Shown: piece after piece, positions 29,885 to 37,748 of the stretch
How positions within the stretch are numbered: position 1 is the first letter of the stretch
Layout of the letters: each line of letters begins with the position of its first letter
Assembly: GCF_017792025.1 (NCBI RefSeq)
Contig: NZ_CP046956.1
Coordinates: 1,984,001-2,048,000, forward strand
Direction: 5' to 3'
DNA: 64,000 nucleotides
Source of the DNA: Sediminibacillus dalangtanensis
Lineage (GTDB): Bacteria > Bacillota > Bacilli > Bacillales > Amphibacillaceae
Notes under the pieces: model-generated
Told to the model about the DNA's origin: nothing
What the model saw: the letters and a program-made list of their open reading frames with translations, nothing else
Databases searched by the model: none
Made by a program: the position numbers and the translations under genes

Positions 29885-30225
29885 GTCCAGCTGCAGCGCC
29901 TACCCCCTCGAAGTCTTAAGCCATTCCTCTATGTGGCAAAAATCGCCACTCCGAGGCTTTGCTTAAGTTTGTCGGGGGTGGGCAAGGCGCTTTCGCATTT
30001 CTGCGTCCAGCTGCGGCGCCTACCCCTTCGAAGTCTTAAGCCATTCCTCTATGTGGCAAAAATCGCCACTCCGAGGCTTTGCTTAAGTTTGTCGGGGGTG
30101 GGCAAGGCGCTTTCGCATTTCTGCGTCCAGCTGCAACGCCTACCCCCTCGAAGTCTTAAGCCATTCCTCTATGTGGCAAAAATCGCCACTCCGAGGCTTT
30201 GCTTAAGCTTGTCGGGGATGGGCGA
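29885..30225. repeat. Three tandem copies of a 120-bp hairpin repeat
   Basis: Units start at 29885, 30005 and 30125. Copies 1 and 2 differ at only two or three bases; copy 3 diverges after about 30215. Each unit is an imperfect palindrome: GCGCCTACCCCC at the left pairs with GGGGGTGGGCAAGGCGC at the right, CTTAAG pairs with CTTAAG, and GTGGC...GCCAC forms the tip. It is not coding despite open frames. Relatives lie at 37579-37682 and 58402-58559. Confidence 0.9.
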
Positions 30226-30275
30226 GCTTTCTTTGCCGACAGAGCAAGGCTCTACGCCTTTCTTATGCACCTTTT

Positions 30276-30896
30276 CTACAGTGGGTTTGCTGACGACTCT
30301 CCCATAACTTCCCATTCCAGGTGAAATTGACGCAGAAAGCCCTTCATGATCTCATGGCGCTCCTCTGCAATCATTGCTGCGGAATCCGTATTCATTAAGT
30401 CCTTCAATAATAGTAATTTATCATAAAAATGCTGAATGGTCGTCTGGTCATTTCCTTCCTCGTAGATCAATCGGCCGTGAGCTCCACCAAAAGCGAAAGC
30501 CCGAGCTATTCCAATTGCCCCGATTGCGTCAAGTCGGTCTGCATCCTGGACAATCTGTCCCTCTAACGTTTTAGGCTGGTTGTGGCCGTAACGATAAGAA
30601 ACATCAGCGATCGCATTATCAATCGCACTCCGCTCTTCTTCCTTAATTCCAATATCCTTCATAAATTGAACAAGTTCCAGCTTGGCGGCAGCCGGATCAT
30701 CCACTAATTTGTCATCCGTTATATCATGGAGCCAGCCAGCCGCTTCCGAAATCTGTTTATCTGCCTTCTCCCGATCGGCAAGCATACATGCCATGGAGGC
30801 GACCCTTTTCATGTGTGAATAATCATGACCGGTACCTTCCTCGCAGAATTTCCGATAGACATATGCTTCAATTTGACGTAAGTGTACAGGATTCAT
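30276..30896 (-). CDS. HD-domain phosphohydrolase, YedJ/YpgQ-like
   Basis: This 206-residue enzyme has the HD motif set: HDYSHMKRV near residue 24, then WLHDITDDK and QDADRLDAIGAIGIARAF. It fits the YedJ-YpgQ group, whose members hydrolyse nucleoside triphosphates or related compounds with a divalent metal. Start ATG with a weak AAGGGCG site. It ends 50 bp from the hairpin repeats. Substrate unknown. Confidence 0.85.
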   Translation of the reverse strand: MNPVHLRQIEAYVYRKFCEEGTGHDYSHMKRVASMACMLADREKADKQISEAAGWLHDITDDKLVDDPAAAKLELVQFMKDIGIKEEERSAIDNAIADVSYRYGHNQPKTLEGQIVQDADRLDAIGAIGIARAFAFGGAHGRLIYEEGNDQTTIQHFYDKLLLLKDLMNTDSAAMIAEERHEIMKGFLRQFHLEWEVMGESSANPL

Positions 30897-30914
30897 ATAG
30901 CCACGCCCTTTTTT

Positions 30915-31769
30915 TCAAAAATTAAAAAAATCAAGCTGCCGGGGGTTTAAATGGTCGTATTTGATACCTAATAAAGCAATCATTTGTCTTGCATTATCGG
31001 CTGCATCTCCTCCCGAGTTGTTGTTAAACAGGACTGTTATGTGCTTTGTTTTCTTGGCAAGGTTTTCAATATGTCGTTTCCATTCAATCAGTTCCTGCTC
31101 ATTATATCGATACAAGAATCGCACTGCACGCCAGTCGCTTCTCCCATTGCGATTCCAACCATGAACATTCCTTCCATGGAAACGGATCAGTGTTTTGTCA
31201 GGATGAGTTGGCTCCAAAATGGTCGGAACCGATCCTTCCCCGGCTTGAGGTTCATCGCAAATGGTATGTATCCATCCTTCCTCCTGCATGAAGTCTAAAG
31301 TGTTTTTGCGGTACTTATCATTAAACCAAGACCGATTTCTGAATTCGAGTGCAAGTGGCAAATCGGGCAGCAATTCTTTTATTTTCCGGAGTTTGGCGAT
31401 ATTTTCTTTGCTGACATCAAACCAAGGTGGAAACTGAAACAGTAAAGCATTCAGCTTTCCTGCTTCAACAACAGGCTCAATCGATTCCCGATAAGCCTGA
31501 AACATTTCCTTTGCTTCCTGAACAGTTAACGGCTGGCGGTCATGACCGGTCATGCGCTGAAATGCTTTTATTACAAAAGAAAAGCCTTCTGGTGTATCCT
31601 TTACCCACTTTTCATAGTTACGCTTTGGCTGTATCGCATAAAAAGCAGTATCTACTTCGACAACCGGGAAATGGGAACCGTATACAGCAAGCTTGTCGCG
31701 CGGGTTTATTTTATCCGGATAAAGAGACTCATGGTCCCCCCAACCAGTCACTCCTATGTTGATTGTCAT
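30915..31769 (-). CDS. DUF72 family TIM-barrel protein (YunF-like)
   Basis: The best start is ATG 31769, 7 bp from GGAGGGAG, giving 284 residues. The start INIGVTGWGDHESLYP, the segment VEVDTAFYAIQP, the strand LNALLFQFPPWF, ALEFRNRSWF and the end VLFNNNSGGDAADNA are hallmarks of DUF72. This is a TIM-barrel family related to xylose-isomerase-like folds, with unproven activity. 18 bp upstream of the HD gene and possibly co-transcribed. Confidence 0.85.
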   Translation of the reverse strand: MTINIGVTGWGDHESLYPDKINPRDKLAVYGSHFPVVEVDTAFYAIQPKRNYEKWVKDTPEGFSFVIKAFQRMTGHDRQPLTVQEAKEMFQAYRESIEPVVEAGKLNALLFQFPPWFDVSKENIAKLRKIKELLPDLPLALEFRNRSWFNDKYRKNTLDFMQEEGWIHTICDEPQAGEGSVPTILEPTHPDKTLIRFHGRNVHGWNRNGRSDWRAVRFLYRYNEQELIEWKRHIENLAKKTKHITVLFNNNSGGDAADNARQMIALLGIKYDHLNPRQLDFFNF

Positions 31770-31919
31770 TTCTTCTCCCTCCGCAGCAATGGTTATATTC
31801 ATGGTAGTATACATTCGATTTATTATCTACTGACAGTTATCCTGAATAGCATTTTTCGAGCTACGTTAAATGTTGATAAATTGTACCTTGACAAACCAGG
31901 GTTTTCATGATTGAATTCC

Positions 31920-31948
31920 TTGACTAGTCTAAAAAAATGCGCTATATT
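31920..31948 (+). promoter_or_regulatory. Sigma-A promoter of the cold-shock gene
   Basis: TTGACT (31920-31925) and TATATT (31943-31948) with a 17-bp spacer. It would give a leader of about 135 nt before the cold-shock ATG, the usual size for csp messages whose leader folding responds to temperature. Confidence 0.6.
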
Positions 31949-32089
31949 TGATTCAAGCAAACAAGGTGAGAGAGCTTTCCTGACTGATGTTGCTTCCTTC
32001 ATACAAAGAGCACATTTCAAGAGACGGTTTTCCATCTTTTTTGTAAAATTTCCACGTGTTACGTGCAGGTTTTTAGGAGGATTATTTAC

Positions 32090-32290
32090 ATGCAAAATGG
32101 TGTAGTAAAATGGTTTAATGCCGAAAAAGGTTATGGTTTTATCCAGCTAGAGGATGGGAATGACGTATTTGTTCATTACTCTGCTATCCAAGAAGAAGGC
32201 TTCAAGACATTAGAAGAAGGCCAAGAAGTAACTTTCGAAGTTGTCGAAGGCGAACGCGGACCACAAGCTGCTAATGTAACAAAACAATAA
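32090..32290 (+). CDS. Cold-shock protein, CspA family
   Basis: This 66-residue OB-fold RNA chaperone has ATG with TAGGAGG upstream. The RNA-binding motifs are KGYGFI (RNP1, residues 14-19) and VFVHYS (RNP2), with WFNAEKGYG at the start. Note that RNP2 has Tyr where many have Phe. The leader of about 135 nt is likely thermo-regulatory. Length and ends match the B. subtilis CspB/C/D type. Single gene with a strong terminator. Confidence 0.97.
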   Translation: MQNGVVKWFNAEKGYGFIQLEDGNDVFVHYSAIQEEGFKTLEEGQEVTFEVVEGERGPQAANVTKQ

Positions 32291-32304
32291 ATGAAAATAA
32301 TTCC

Positions 32305-32334
32305 AACGGTGATCCTGATGATCACCGTTTTTTT
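32305..32334 (+). terminator. Terminator after the cold-shock gene
   Basis: A 9-bp core stem AACGGTGAT with ATCACCGTT, then seven T. Confidence 0.92.
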
Positions 32335-32386
32335 ACTGTCTATAAACTGGTACTGCCTAACTCCTTATCAGAATCTTAGGAGCGGA

Positions 32387-32415
32387 TTGCATAATCGTCT
32401 GCTTGCCAGTATAAT
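32387..32415 (+). promoter_or_regulatory. Sigma-A promoter of the queuosine-precursor transporter
   Basis: TTGCAT (32387-32392), 17-bp spacer, TATAAT (32410-32415). Transcription would start about 32422, leaving a leader of about 60 nt that is nearly all riboswitch. Confidence 0.65.
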
Positions 32416-32436
32416 ATATCTTTGTTGCTTTTATGC

Positions 32437-32476
32437 ACGCGGTTCGCAATCTCCCGCGTTATCAAAACTAAGGAGG
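32437..32476 (+). promoter_or_regulatory. preQ1 class I riboswitch
   Basis: The P1 helix is ACGCGG (32437-32442) with CCGCGT (32454-32459). The preQ1-binding loop begins TTC after GG, and the 3' tail AAAACTAAGG carries the A-rich strand and pairs with the loop as a pseudoknot. The same tail merges into the ribosome site AAGGAGG (32470-32476). Ligand-bound folding should hide that site, so control is at translation. It matches the class I consensus GAGGUUC...CCCUC...AAAACUAA in layout, with G-C compensation in P1. Confidence 0.85.
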
Positions 32477-32483
32477 ATGAATA

Positions 32484-33179
32484 ATGGAAAACGAATTGTT
32501 ATGGATCTTATTTGCACTGATAAATTTTGTCATGTTGCTTGTTGTTTATCGTATATTCGGCAAACCAGGTTTATTTGTCTGGATCGGGATGTCTACAGTA
32601 GTGGCCAACATCCAAGTAGTGAAAACAATTGAACTATTCGGTCTAACTGCGACACTTGGTAATATCATCTATGGTACAGCCTTTTTGGCTACCGACATAC
32701 TAAATGAAAAATATGGGAAACAAGATGCGAAGAAAGCTGTATGGCTGGGATTTTTCACATTGATCGCCATGACCATTATGATGCAGGTGGCCTTACTGTT
32801 TAAACCAGGTGTGGATGACATTGCGCAAGGTGCGATGGAAACCCTTTTTGGTCTAGCCCCAAAAATTGCTGCAGGAAGTTTGGCGGCCTATATTATCAGC
32901 CAATACTTCGATGTATGGATTTACGCCCAACTGAAACGAATTTTCCCTGGTTCAAAGTACCTTTGGCTGCGTAATAACGGCAGCACCATGGTCAGTCAGC
33001 TGCTGGACAGTGCAGTCTTTTGCGGGATTGCCTTTTTTGGTGAATACCCATTGGGAGTATGGATGGAAATTTTCTTCACTACGTATATAATCAAGTTTCT
33101 TGTAGCTGCTATCGATACACCGTTCTTATATTGGGCAAAACATATGCATAACGAACGTCCAACAGAGGAAGCAGTATAG
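32484..33179 (+). CDS. yhhQ: Queuosine precursor transporter (YhhQ/VUT family)
   Basis: This 231-residue membrane protein has six or seven helices. Family marks: VWIGMSTVVANIQVVKTIELFG and the conserved TDILNEKYGKQDAKKAV, then LLDSAVFCGIAFFGE. The family imports preQ0 or preQ1 for making the tRNA base queuosine. The preQ1 riboswitch 7 bp upstream of its ATG confirms the substrate class. No queuosine synthesis genes are in the window, so this may be salvage. RBS AAGGAGG lies in the riboswitch. Confidence 0.92.
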   Translation: MENELLWILFALINFVMLLVVYRIFGKPGLFVWIGMSTVVANIQVVKTIELFGLTATLGNIIYGTAFLATDILNEKYGKQDAKKAVWLGFFTLIAMTIMMQVALLFKPGVDDIAQGAMETLFGLAPKIAAGSLAAYIISQYFDVWIYAQLKRIFPGSKYLWLRNNGSTMVSQLLDSAVFCGIAFFGEYPLGVWMEIFFTTYIIKFLVAAIDTPFLYWAKHMHNERPTEEAV

Positions 33180-33282
33180 CTCTTGCATTTTTAGTCTTCT
33201 CATGCAACAAGCTTTAGACTACCCACTATGAATGCACACGTAATTTTATTAAGAAACATAAATTCTAAAAAAATGATAACGG

Positions 33283-33321
33283 AAGAGGCGCACACCTGAA
33301 GGGATACTGCGTCTCTTTCTT
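33283..33321 (+). terminator. Terminator between yhhQ and the RNase H-like gene
   Basis: A 10-bp stem AAGAGGCGCA with TGCGTCTCTT (one G-U pair), a 15-nt loop, then TCTT. The following gene starts 19 bp later with a strong ribosome site, so read-through is also possible. Confidence 0.6.
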
Positions 33322-33339
33322 AAAAAAGGAGGAAATGAA

Positions 33340-33729
33340 TTGATTGAAGTATATACCGATGGAGCTGCTAGCGGGGATCCTGGTTTGAGCGGAGTGGGCA
33401 TTTTTATTAAAGACGGGAAGAAAACATACGCTTATCAATTTCCGCTTGGTTCTATGTCGAACCATCAGGCAGAATTTGAAGCTGTCATCAAGGGATTGCA
33501 AGTGTGCAGGGAAAACTTTCAAGATGAGATCCTTTCCTTCCGTTCAGATTCCAAGTTAGTCGTCGACGTAATCGAAAAAGATTTCACGAAAAATCAAACC
33601 TTCCTGCCATATTTACAAGAAATAAGAAAACAAATAGAAACTTTCCCTCTCTTTTTTATTAAATGGATTCCCGAAAAGCAGAATAAACATGCAGATCAGC
33701 TGGCACGGCAAGCTATTCGGCTTAATTAA
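33340..33729 (+). CDS. Ribonuclease HI-like protein (reverse-transcriptase-like RNase H)
   Basis: This 129-residue RNase H domain starts with TTG 7 bp after AAAGGAGG. The metal-binding carboxylates are all present: Asp7 (YTDGAA), Glu45 (NHQAEFEAV), Asp70 (FRSDSKL) and Asp119 (KHADQLA). It lacks the N-terminal hybrid-binding domain found in other RNase HI proteins. B. subtilis YpeP/YpdQ are similar stand-alone copies and are often inactive or weak; here the complete tetrad suggests activity. It would cut RNA in RNA-DNA hybrids. Confidence 0.88.
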   Translation: MIEVYTDGAASGDPGLSGVGIFIKDGKKTYAYQFPLGSMSNHQAEFEAVIKGLQVCRENFQDEILSFRSDSKLVVDVIEKDFTKNQTFLPYLQEIRKQIETFPLFFIKWIPEKQNKHADQLARQAIRLN

Positions 33730-33748
33730 AGCTCGATAGCTTTTTTTG
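33727..33748 (+). terminator. Terminator after the RNase H-like gene
   Basis: Short stem AAAGCT with AGCTTT, loop CGAT, then seven T in all. Confidence 0.7.
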
Positions 33749-33895
33749 CTTTTGAAAAACATCTAAGCAAATCTTCTTATTGCGGTGAATTTGAAAGGAG
33801 AGAACGAATTCCTTCCGCGTGGAAGTGTGGTCTCATGATTTCTAGAAAGCGCGCATTTTCTTTTTGTTCGCGAAAAGCCGGAAGCGTTGCAAATA

Positions 33896-33942
33896 AAAGA
33901 CCTGCTTCAACGGAGCCATTCCCCCGTTATAGCAGGCCTTGT
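33896..33942 (-). terminator. Terminator overlapping the 3' end of the SOS-linked gene
   Basis: On the minus strand, AAGGCCTGCTATAACGG pairs with CCGTTGAAGCAGGTCTT and is followed by TTATTTG. The first arm lies inside the last codons of the gene and the stop codon falls in the hairpin. Confidence 0.7.
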
Positions 33943-34245
33943 TTCTTGAGGTTTGCTTGGTACAGAAAGCCCTTTATCCCGAAGCAGCCGGTCTGCCTGG
34001 GTGTTTGTTTTCACACGTTCCCCAGCAAAAAGCTCCAGAACGCTTAAAAAGAAGCTGCCATCAAAGTGGAGTTGGAATTGCAAGGTAACTTTCAACGCTT
34101 TAATTGTCATCCAGTCCGGAGCATTGGTTGTGTTCTTCCCTAAATAAATAAAATGAATATCTTCATCTGACAATTTAAATCCTTGCGTCCATAAGTCTTC
34201 AATAAAGTATCCCAGCGGATGTCTTTTTTCTAACTCCTTTGCCAT
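33907..34245 (-). CDS. Unrecognised protein downstream of a LexA-type promoter
   Basis: I place the start at ATG 34245, 8 bp after AGGAG; earlier ATG and GTG codons touch the site. The 112-residue soluble protein has a start AKELEKRHPLGYFIEDLWTQGFKLSDEDIHFIYLG, a beta-rich middle, and an arginine- and lysine-rich C-terminal third (RVKTNTQADRLLRDKG). I do not recognise a family. The promoter about 75 bp upstream carries a LexA dyad, so the product may act in DNA damage or growth arrest. A terminator closes it as a single gene. Confidence 0.65.
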   Translation of the reverse strand: MAKELEKRHPLGYFIEDLWTQGFKLSDEDIHFIYLGKNTTNAPDWMTIKALKVTLQFQLHFDGSFFLSVLELFAGERVKTNTQADRLLRDKGLSVPSKPQETRPAITGEWLR

Positions 34246-34315
34246 TATCATCACTCCTGCAAACTTTGCTCCCTGAAAAAATCACTTATCCAGTGTAACA
34301 TGGTTCATGGAAATC

Positions 34316-34344
34316 ATTATACAGAACATTCGTTCCTATGTCTA
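34316..34344 (-). promoter_or_regulatory. Second LexA-type SOS operator inside a sigma-A promoter
   Basis: Reading the minus strand, TAGACA (34344-34339) and TATAAT (34321-34316) are 17 bp apart. The spacer holds the perfect dyad GAAC-N4-GTTC (34335-34324). It fits 12 of 14 positions of the Bacillus LexA consensus. The spacing and the bases around the -10 box are nearly the same as in the promoter at 6114-6142. Confidence 0.75.
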
Positions 34345-34863
34345 TTACCGCCCCTTTTCCAATGCACCCAACGCTCTTTCCTCTTCCGGAATTCGTACCC
34401 GCAACAATAAGAGATGAAAGAACGGAAACATAATTGCCGTAATATATGTATGAAACATCAGCGGTATAATGATCAATTCCAATAATACGACCAAATAATT
34501 GGGATGCTTGATAAAGCGGTAAGGACCTTTTTTAACAAGGTTTGCACCAGGAAGAATAATAATTTTTGTATTCCAGAACCTTCCGAGTGAAGCAATGCAC
34601 CATATGCGCAGTAGTTGTGTGATGACGAACAGGACAAAAAGATAGATGTTCAGCTCAAGCTGATACAGATCTTTCCATTGTGCTTCTGCCCATAAACTAA
34701 CGAAAAACAAACTGTGAGTCAGGACAAACCATTTATAATGTTTTGCGCCGGATTCAACCGCACCCTGCTCTTTCATCCAGTTTTCGTTGCTACGGGCGAT
34801 GCCTAACTCGATCAAACGCTGTAAAACCAAAAACACGAACAAGATGCCCATCCACCAATTCAT
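34345..34863 (-). CDS. bpsB: Isoprenylcysteine-methyltransferase-like membrane enzyme, alkylpyrone O-methyltransferase BpsB
   Basis: The ATG at 34863 overlaps the bpsA stop as ATGA, which fixes the start (172 residues). Four or five membrane helices are followed by the ICMT-type motif KKGPYRFIKHPNYLVVLLE, which binds S-adenosylmethionine. In B. subtilis, BpsB (YpbQ) methylates the alkylpyrones made by BpsA. Here the overlap implies translational coupling. It ends next to a divergent-looking SOS promoter. Confidence 0.85.
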   Translation of the reverse strand: MNWWMGILFVFLVLQRLIELGIARSNENWMKEQGAVESGAKHYKWFVLTHSLFFVSLWAEAQWKDLYQLELNIYLFVLFVITQLLRIWCIASLGRFWNTKIIILPGANLVKKGPYRFIKHPNYLVVLLELIIIPLMFHTYITAIMFPFFHLLLLRVRIPEEERALGALEKGR

Positions 34864-35948
34864 GAAGCCCACACCAATTCCAACAACTCGGAGCTGAATC
34901 CTGGCCCTAGAGCGGACAGTAAACTTCTTTCACCAGGGTCAATGTCGTCCTGCATCCACTTTTGCAAAATATAAAAGACTGTTGCTGAAGACATATTACC
35001 ATGCCGCTTTAAAACTTCATAAGAGTGAAGCAACTTCTTATCACTTATTTGGAGCACTTCCTCTATCGATTGAAGTACTTTTTTCCCACCAGGATGTGCT
35101 ACATAGAATGCATAATCGTTTTCTTTGGTGTTTTGTGCTTCTAAAAATGAAAGAACGTGTTGCTTCCAGAATGTTTTGACTATCTGGGGAATGCTTTTGG
35201 CAAATATTACTTCAAAGCCATGGTCAGCAATTTCCCATCCCATCACATCCAATGACGCTTTCTTTATTCTCGAGTCTACTTTGGTTATCCGAGGTGCAGC
35301 CTTTTTTCGATATACCTGATATGGAGAATCTTCGCCAACTAATAGGGCGGCAGCAATCCCATCCCCAAATAAGGCAGTGCCAATGAAATTACTCTTACGG
35401 TCGTCATCTTTCTGAAATGTCAGGCTGCATAATTCCACACTTACCACAAGACAAACACGAGAAGGATTTGCGGTAAGCCACTCGTGGGCACGTGCCAGAC
35501 CGCTGGCGCCCCCAGCACAGCCCAGTCCCCACAATGGAATACGGCGGACATCATCCCGAAATTCTCGTTCGTTCATAATATAGGCATCTAAGGACGGGGT
35601 CGCAATGCCGGTACTGGAGACGAAAACGATGGAATCGATTGCTTCATAAGGAATCGACCTATCTAAAAAGTCCTCGTTATTTAAGCAAGCATCGATTGCA
35701 GAAATACTATGTCTAAGTGCTTCTTCTTGATAGATATGGTTTCGCTCCACAAAGGAATGCTGCTCAGAAAACCACGATTTTGGTACGACGAACTGGCGTT
35801 GTTCCACTGCCGCATTTTCAAACACGGGAAGCAGCCGGTTTAATTCTCTTTCCGGACGTGGAAAAATATGTTCAACCAGTGTTTTGATTTCCTCTTGTTC
35901 CATGGTGTACTCCGGAAGACTTGTCCCGATTGATCCGATAACTGACAT
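34860..35948 (-). CDS. bpsA: Type III polyketide synthase BpsA (alkylpyrone synthase)
   Basis: I choose ATG 35948 (362 residues) with AGAGGTG 5 bp upstream, close to the 365 residues of B. subtilis BpsA. The chalcone-synthase fold shows the catalytic triad: Cys144 in GLGCAGGASG, His in VAHPGGKKV and Asn in RHGNMSSATV. It extends fatty acyl starters with malonyl-CoA to make tri- and tetraketide alkylpyrones, membrane-active lipids linked to stationary-phase cells. Coupled to bpsB; a dehydrogenase gene lies 126 bp upstream. Confidence 0.92.
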   Translation of the reverse strand: MSVIGSIGTSLPEYTMEQEEIKTLVEHIFPRPERELNRLLPVFENAAVEQRQFVVPKSWFSEQHSFVERNHIYQEEALRHSISAIDACLNNEDFLDRSIPYEAIDSIVFVSSTGIATPSLDAYIMNEREFRDDVRRIPLWGLGCAGGASGLARAHEWLTANPSRVCLVVSVELCSLTFQKDDDRKSNFIGTALFGDGIAAALLVGEDSPYQVYRKKAAPRITKVDSRIKKASLDVMGWEIADHGFEVIFAKSIPQIVKTFWKQHVLSFLEAQNTKENDYAFYVAHPGGKKVLQSIEEVLQISDKKLLHSYEVLKRHGNMSSATVFYILQKWMQDDIDPGERSLLSALGPGFSSELLELVWAS

Positions 35949-36074
35949 ATAAGCACCTCTTCTAATATCTTTATTTACCATCCCGTAACTATGTACCCTC
36001 ATTTGAAAAAGAATTAACAAGCATTTGCCGGACTCTTCTCCAATAGAATTATTTAAACTTTAAACAGAGTCGGC

Positions 36075-36842
36075 TTAAAATCCATATATGGTCATACCTC
36101 CGTCCACAAATAACGTCTGTCCGGTTACATAATTGCTTGCATCTGAAGCCAAAAACACTGCTGCCCCAGCCAGTTCCTCCAGCTTCCCAATGCGTTTCAA
36201 TGGTGTTCTGGCCAAAATATCGGAAACATACTGTTCATCTTTCAGCAACTCCTCGGTCAATGCTGTCGGAAAATACCATGGTCCGATAGCATTGACGAGT
36301 ATATTGTCTCCACCCCATTCCATCGCTAGGTTTTTCGTCATTTGAATGATTGCACTTTTCGTCATTGCATAGACTACTCCTGTCCGCAAAGCCACGTGCC
36401 CGCCGACTGAGGACATATTAATTATTTTACCTCCACCCTGTTTCTTCATTCGTTTGGCTGCAGCTTGGGCAAGAAAAAAAGAACTTTTCATATTTATGTC
36501 GATGATTTGGTCCATTTCTTCAGAAGTGACTTCGATTGCTTGGCTACGAATATTGATGCCAGCGTTATTAACCCAGATATCCACATCACGATCTTCGATT
36601 GTGTCATCGAGTTGCCGAATGATGCTCGAATAATTTTTCACATCTTCGCAGATTGTCACTACGTTGCTTCCTAACTCCTCTGCTTCTTTCTGGACCCCCT
36701 GAAGAGGATCCTTGTTCCTGGCTATAAGTACTAGGTCAGCGCCTGATTCTGCAAAGGAAAGAGCGACTGCCCTGCCTATCCCTTTACTTGCCCCTGTAAT
36801 AACAGCTAATTTTCTATCCAATCGAAACGATGGTAAATACAT
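36075..36842 (-). CDS. Short-chain dehydrogenase/reductase
   Basis: This 255-residue classical SDR has a nucleotide-binding TGASKGIGRA near residue 17, NNAG motif, Ser in NMSSVGG and the catalytic pair YxxxK in VVYAMTKSAI. The end VTGQTLFVDGGMTIYGF is typical of glucose-dehydrogenase/FabG-like members. Arg after the NAD fold beta2 (IARN) suggests NADP use. It precedes bpsA on the same strand and could modify a polyketide or starter, but the 126-bp gap leaves this open. Confidence 0.85.
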   Translation of the reverse strand: MYLPSFRLDRKLAVITGASKGIGRAVALSFAESGADLVLIARNKDPLQGVQKEAEELGSNVVTICEDVKNYSSIIRQLDDTIEDRDVDIWVNNAGINIRSQAIEVTSEEMDQIIDINMKSSFFLAQAAAKRMKKQGGGKIINMSSVGGHVALRTGVVYAMTKSAIIQMTKNLAMEWGGDNILVNAIGPWYFPTALTEELLKDEQYVSDILARTPLKRIGKLEELAGAAVFLASDASNYVTGQTLFVDGGMTIYGF

Positions 36843-36984
36843 CGCGCATCCTCCTTTTCTTTTTTCAAATCAAAATATTAAGACAATTAAAACATTTCTT
36901 CAAATTATTTACTTTTTGTCGATTCAGTACTAAACTACTATTTGGCTACAAAGAATTCAAACAATTTTAACAGGGGGTTATCAA

Positions 36985-37545
36985 ATGAAGAAGTTTTTAC
37001 TATCGCTAGGTCTTATTTCCGCATTAACCATCGCAGGCTGCTCCCAATCTGACAATGAGGATGAGACTGCTGATGACAGTGCAGCTGAACAGCAGGATGA
37101 GGATACACAATCCGATGAGTCATCCGATAATTCAGAACTAAAGAAAGAGTTACTTAACGCGCAGATGGACTTTACAAGTACAATCAGTCCTTATCAGCAA
37201 AAAATCAATGCGTATCAGGCTAACTTAGAAGATGAGGAAGTTACTGACGAAGACACCGAAGCATCTGCTGAAGAAGCTTTGACAGCAGCCAAAGATGCAC
37301 AGGCTGAACTGGAGAATTATCAATTTGAAGCAGATGTACCAGACGACGTAAAAGAAAGCTACGAGCAGGCCATCACATCGCTTGGTGACTACTACAGCGA
37401 AATGGAAAAGGCTATCGATGCCTCCGCTCTTGAACCTGATTTATCTTCTGCACAGGAAAAATGGGATGAATTCCAGGAACAAATCACCTCGATTTATGAA
37501 GGTCAGGATATGTTCGCTCCTAATATGGCAGACGCTTTAAGCTAA
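36985..37545 (+). CDS. Acidic lipoprotein of unknown function
   Basis: This 186-residue lipoprotein has the signal MKKFLLSLGLISALTIAGC with the lipobox at Cys19, so it is anchored on the outer face of the membrane. A very acidic linker (residues 22-55) leads into a helical domain with repeated Glu and Ala, ending NMADALS. Such acidic surface proteins fit a salt-tolerant cell. No enzymatic motif is visible. ATG with GGGGG upstream. Confidence 0.8.
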   Translation: MKKFLLSLGLISALTIAGCSQSDNEDETADDSAAEQQDEDTQSDESSDNSELKKELLNAQMDFTSTISPYQQKINAYQANLEDEEVTDEDTEASAEEALTAAKDAQAELENYQFEADVPDDVKESYEQAITSLGDYYSEMEKAIDASALEPDLSSAQEKWDEFQEQITSIYEGQDMFAPNMADALS

Positions 37546-37578
37546 GTAATCGATTTAAGAAATGCGGAAATGCCTGTT

Positions 37579-37682
37579 AAAAGGAATACAGGCTGAATTC
37601 GCCACATCTCTGAGTGGCGCTTCTTGCCGCCTCATAAAGAATTGGCGTAAGACCTTTAGGGGATAGGCGCTGCAACTGGACA
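37579..37682 (-). repeat. Dispersed hairpin repeat, internally shortened copy
   Basis: Reading the minus strand, this copy starts GTCCAGTTGCAGCGCCTATCCCC and ends ATTCAGCCTGTATTCCTTTT. The first half matches the tandem repeats at 29885-30225 and the last 25 bp match the copy at 58402. The middle is deleted. It fills most of the gap between the lipoprotein and ypwA. Confidence 0.8.
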
Positions 37683-37713
37683 GCACAGATCAAGTTTTTA
37701 CCTACTTACCTTG

Positions 37714-37748
37714 CAAAAAGGCTTGGAACGAATCCAAGCCTTTTTGTT
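37714..37748 (+). terminator. Terminator between the lipoprotein gene and ypwA
   Basis: A perfect 14-bp stem CAAAAAGGCTTGGA with TCCAAGCCTTTTTG and a 5-nt loop; runs of A and T on both sides, so it can work in both directions. Confidence 0.85.

Noticed and set aside
29885..30225. A CRISPR array
   Set aside because: Units are 120 bp, directly abutting, with no unique spacers and no cas genes nearby.
29837..30307. A 156-codon open frame across the tandem repeats
   Set aside because: It repeats the same block three times, has no ribosome site and runs through hairpin DNA. The repeat explains it.
31823..32095. A 90-codon minus-strand frame opposite the cold-shock leader
   Set aside because: It runs against a clear promoter and leader on the plus strand and has no ribosome site.
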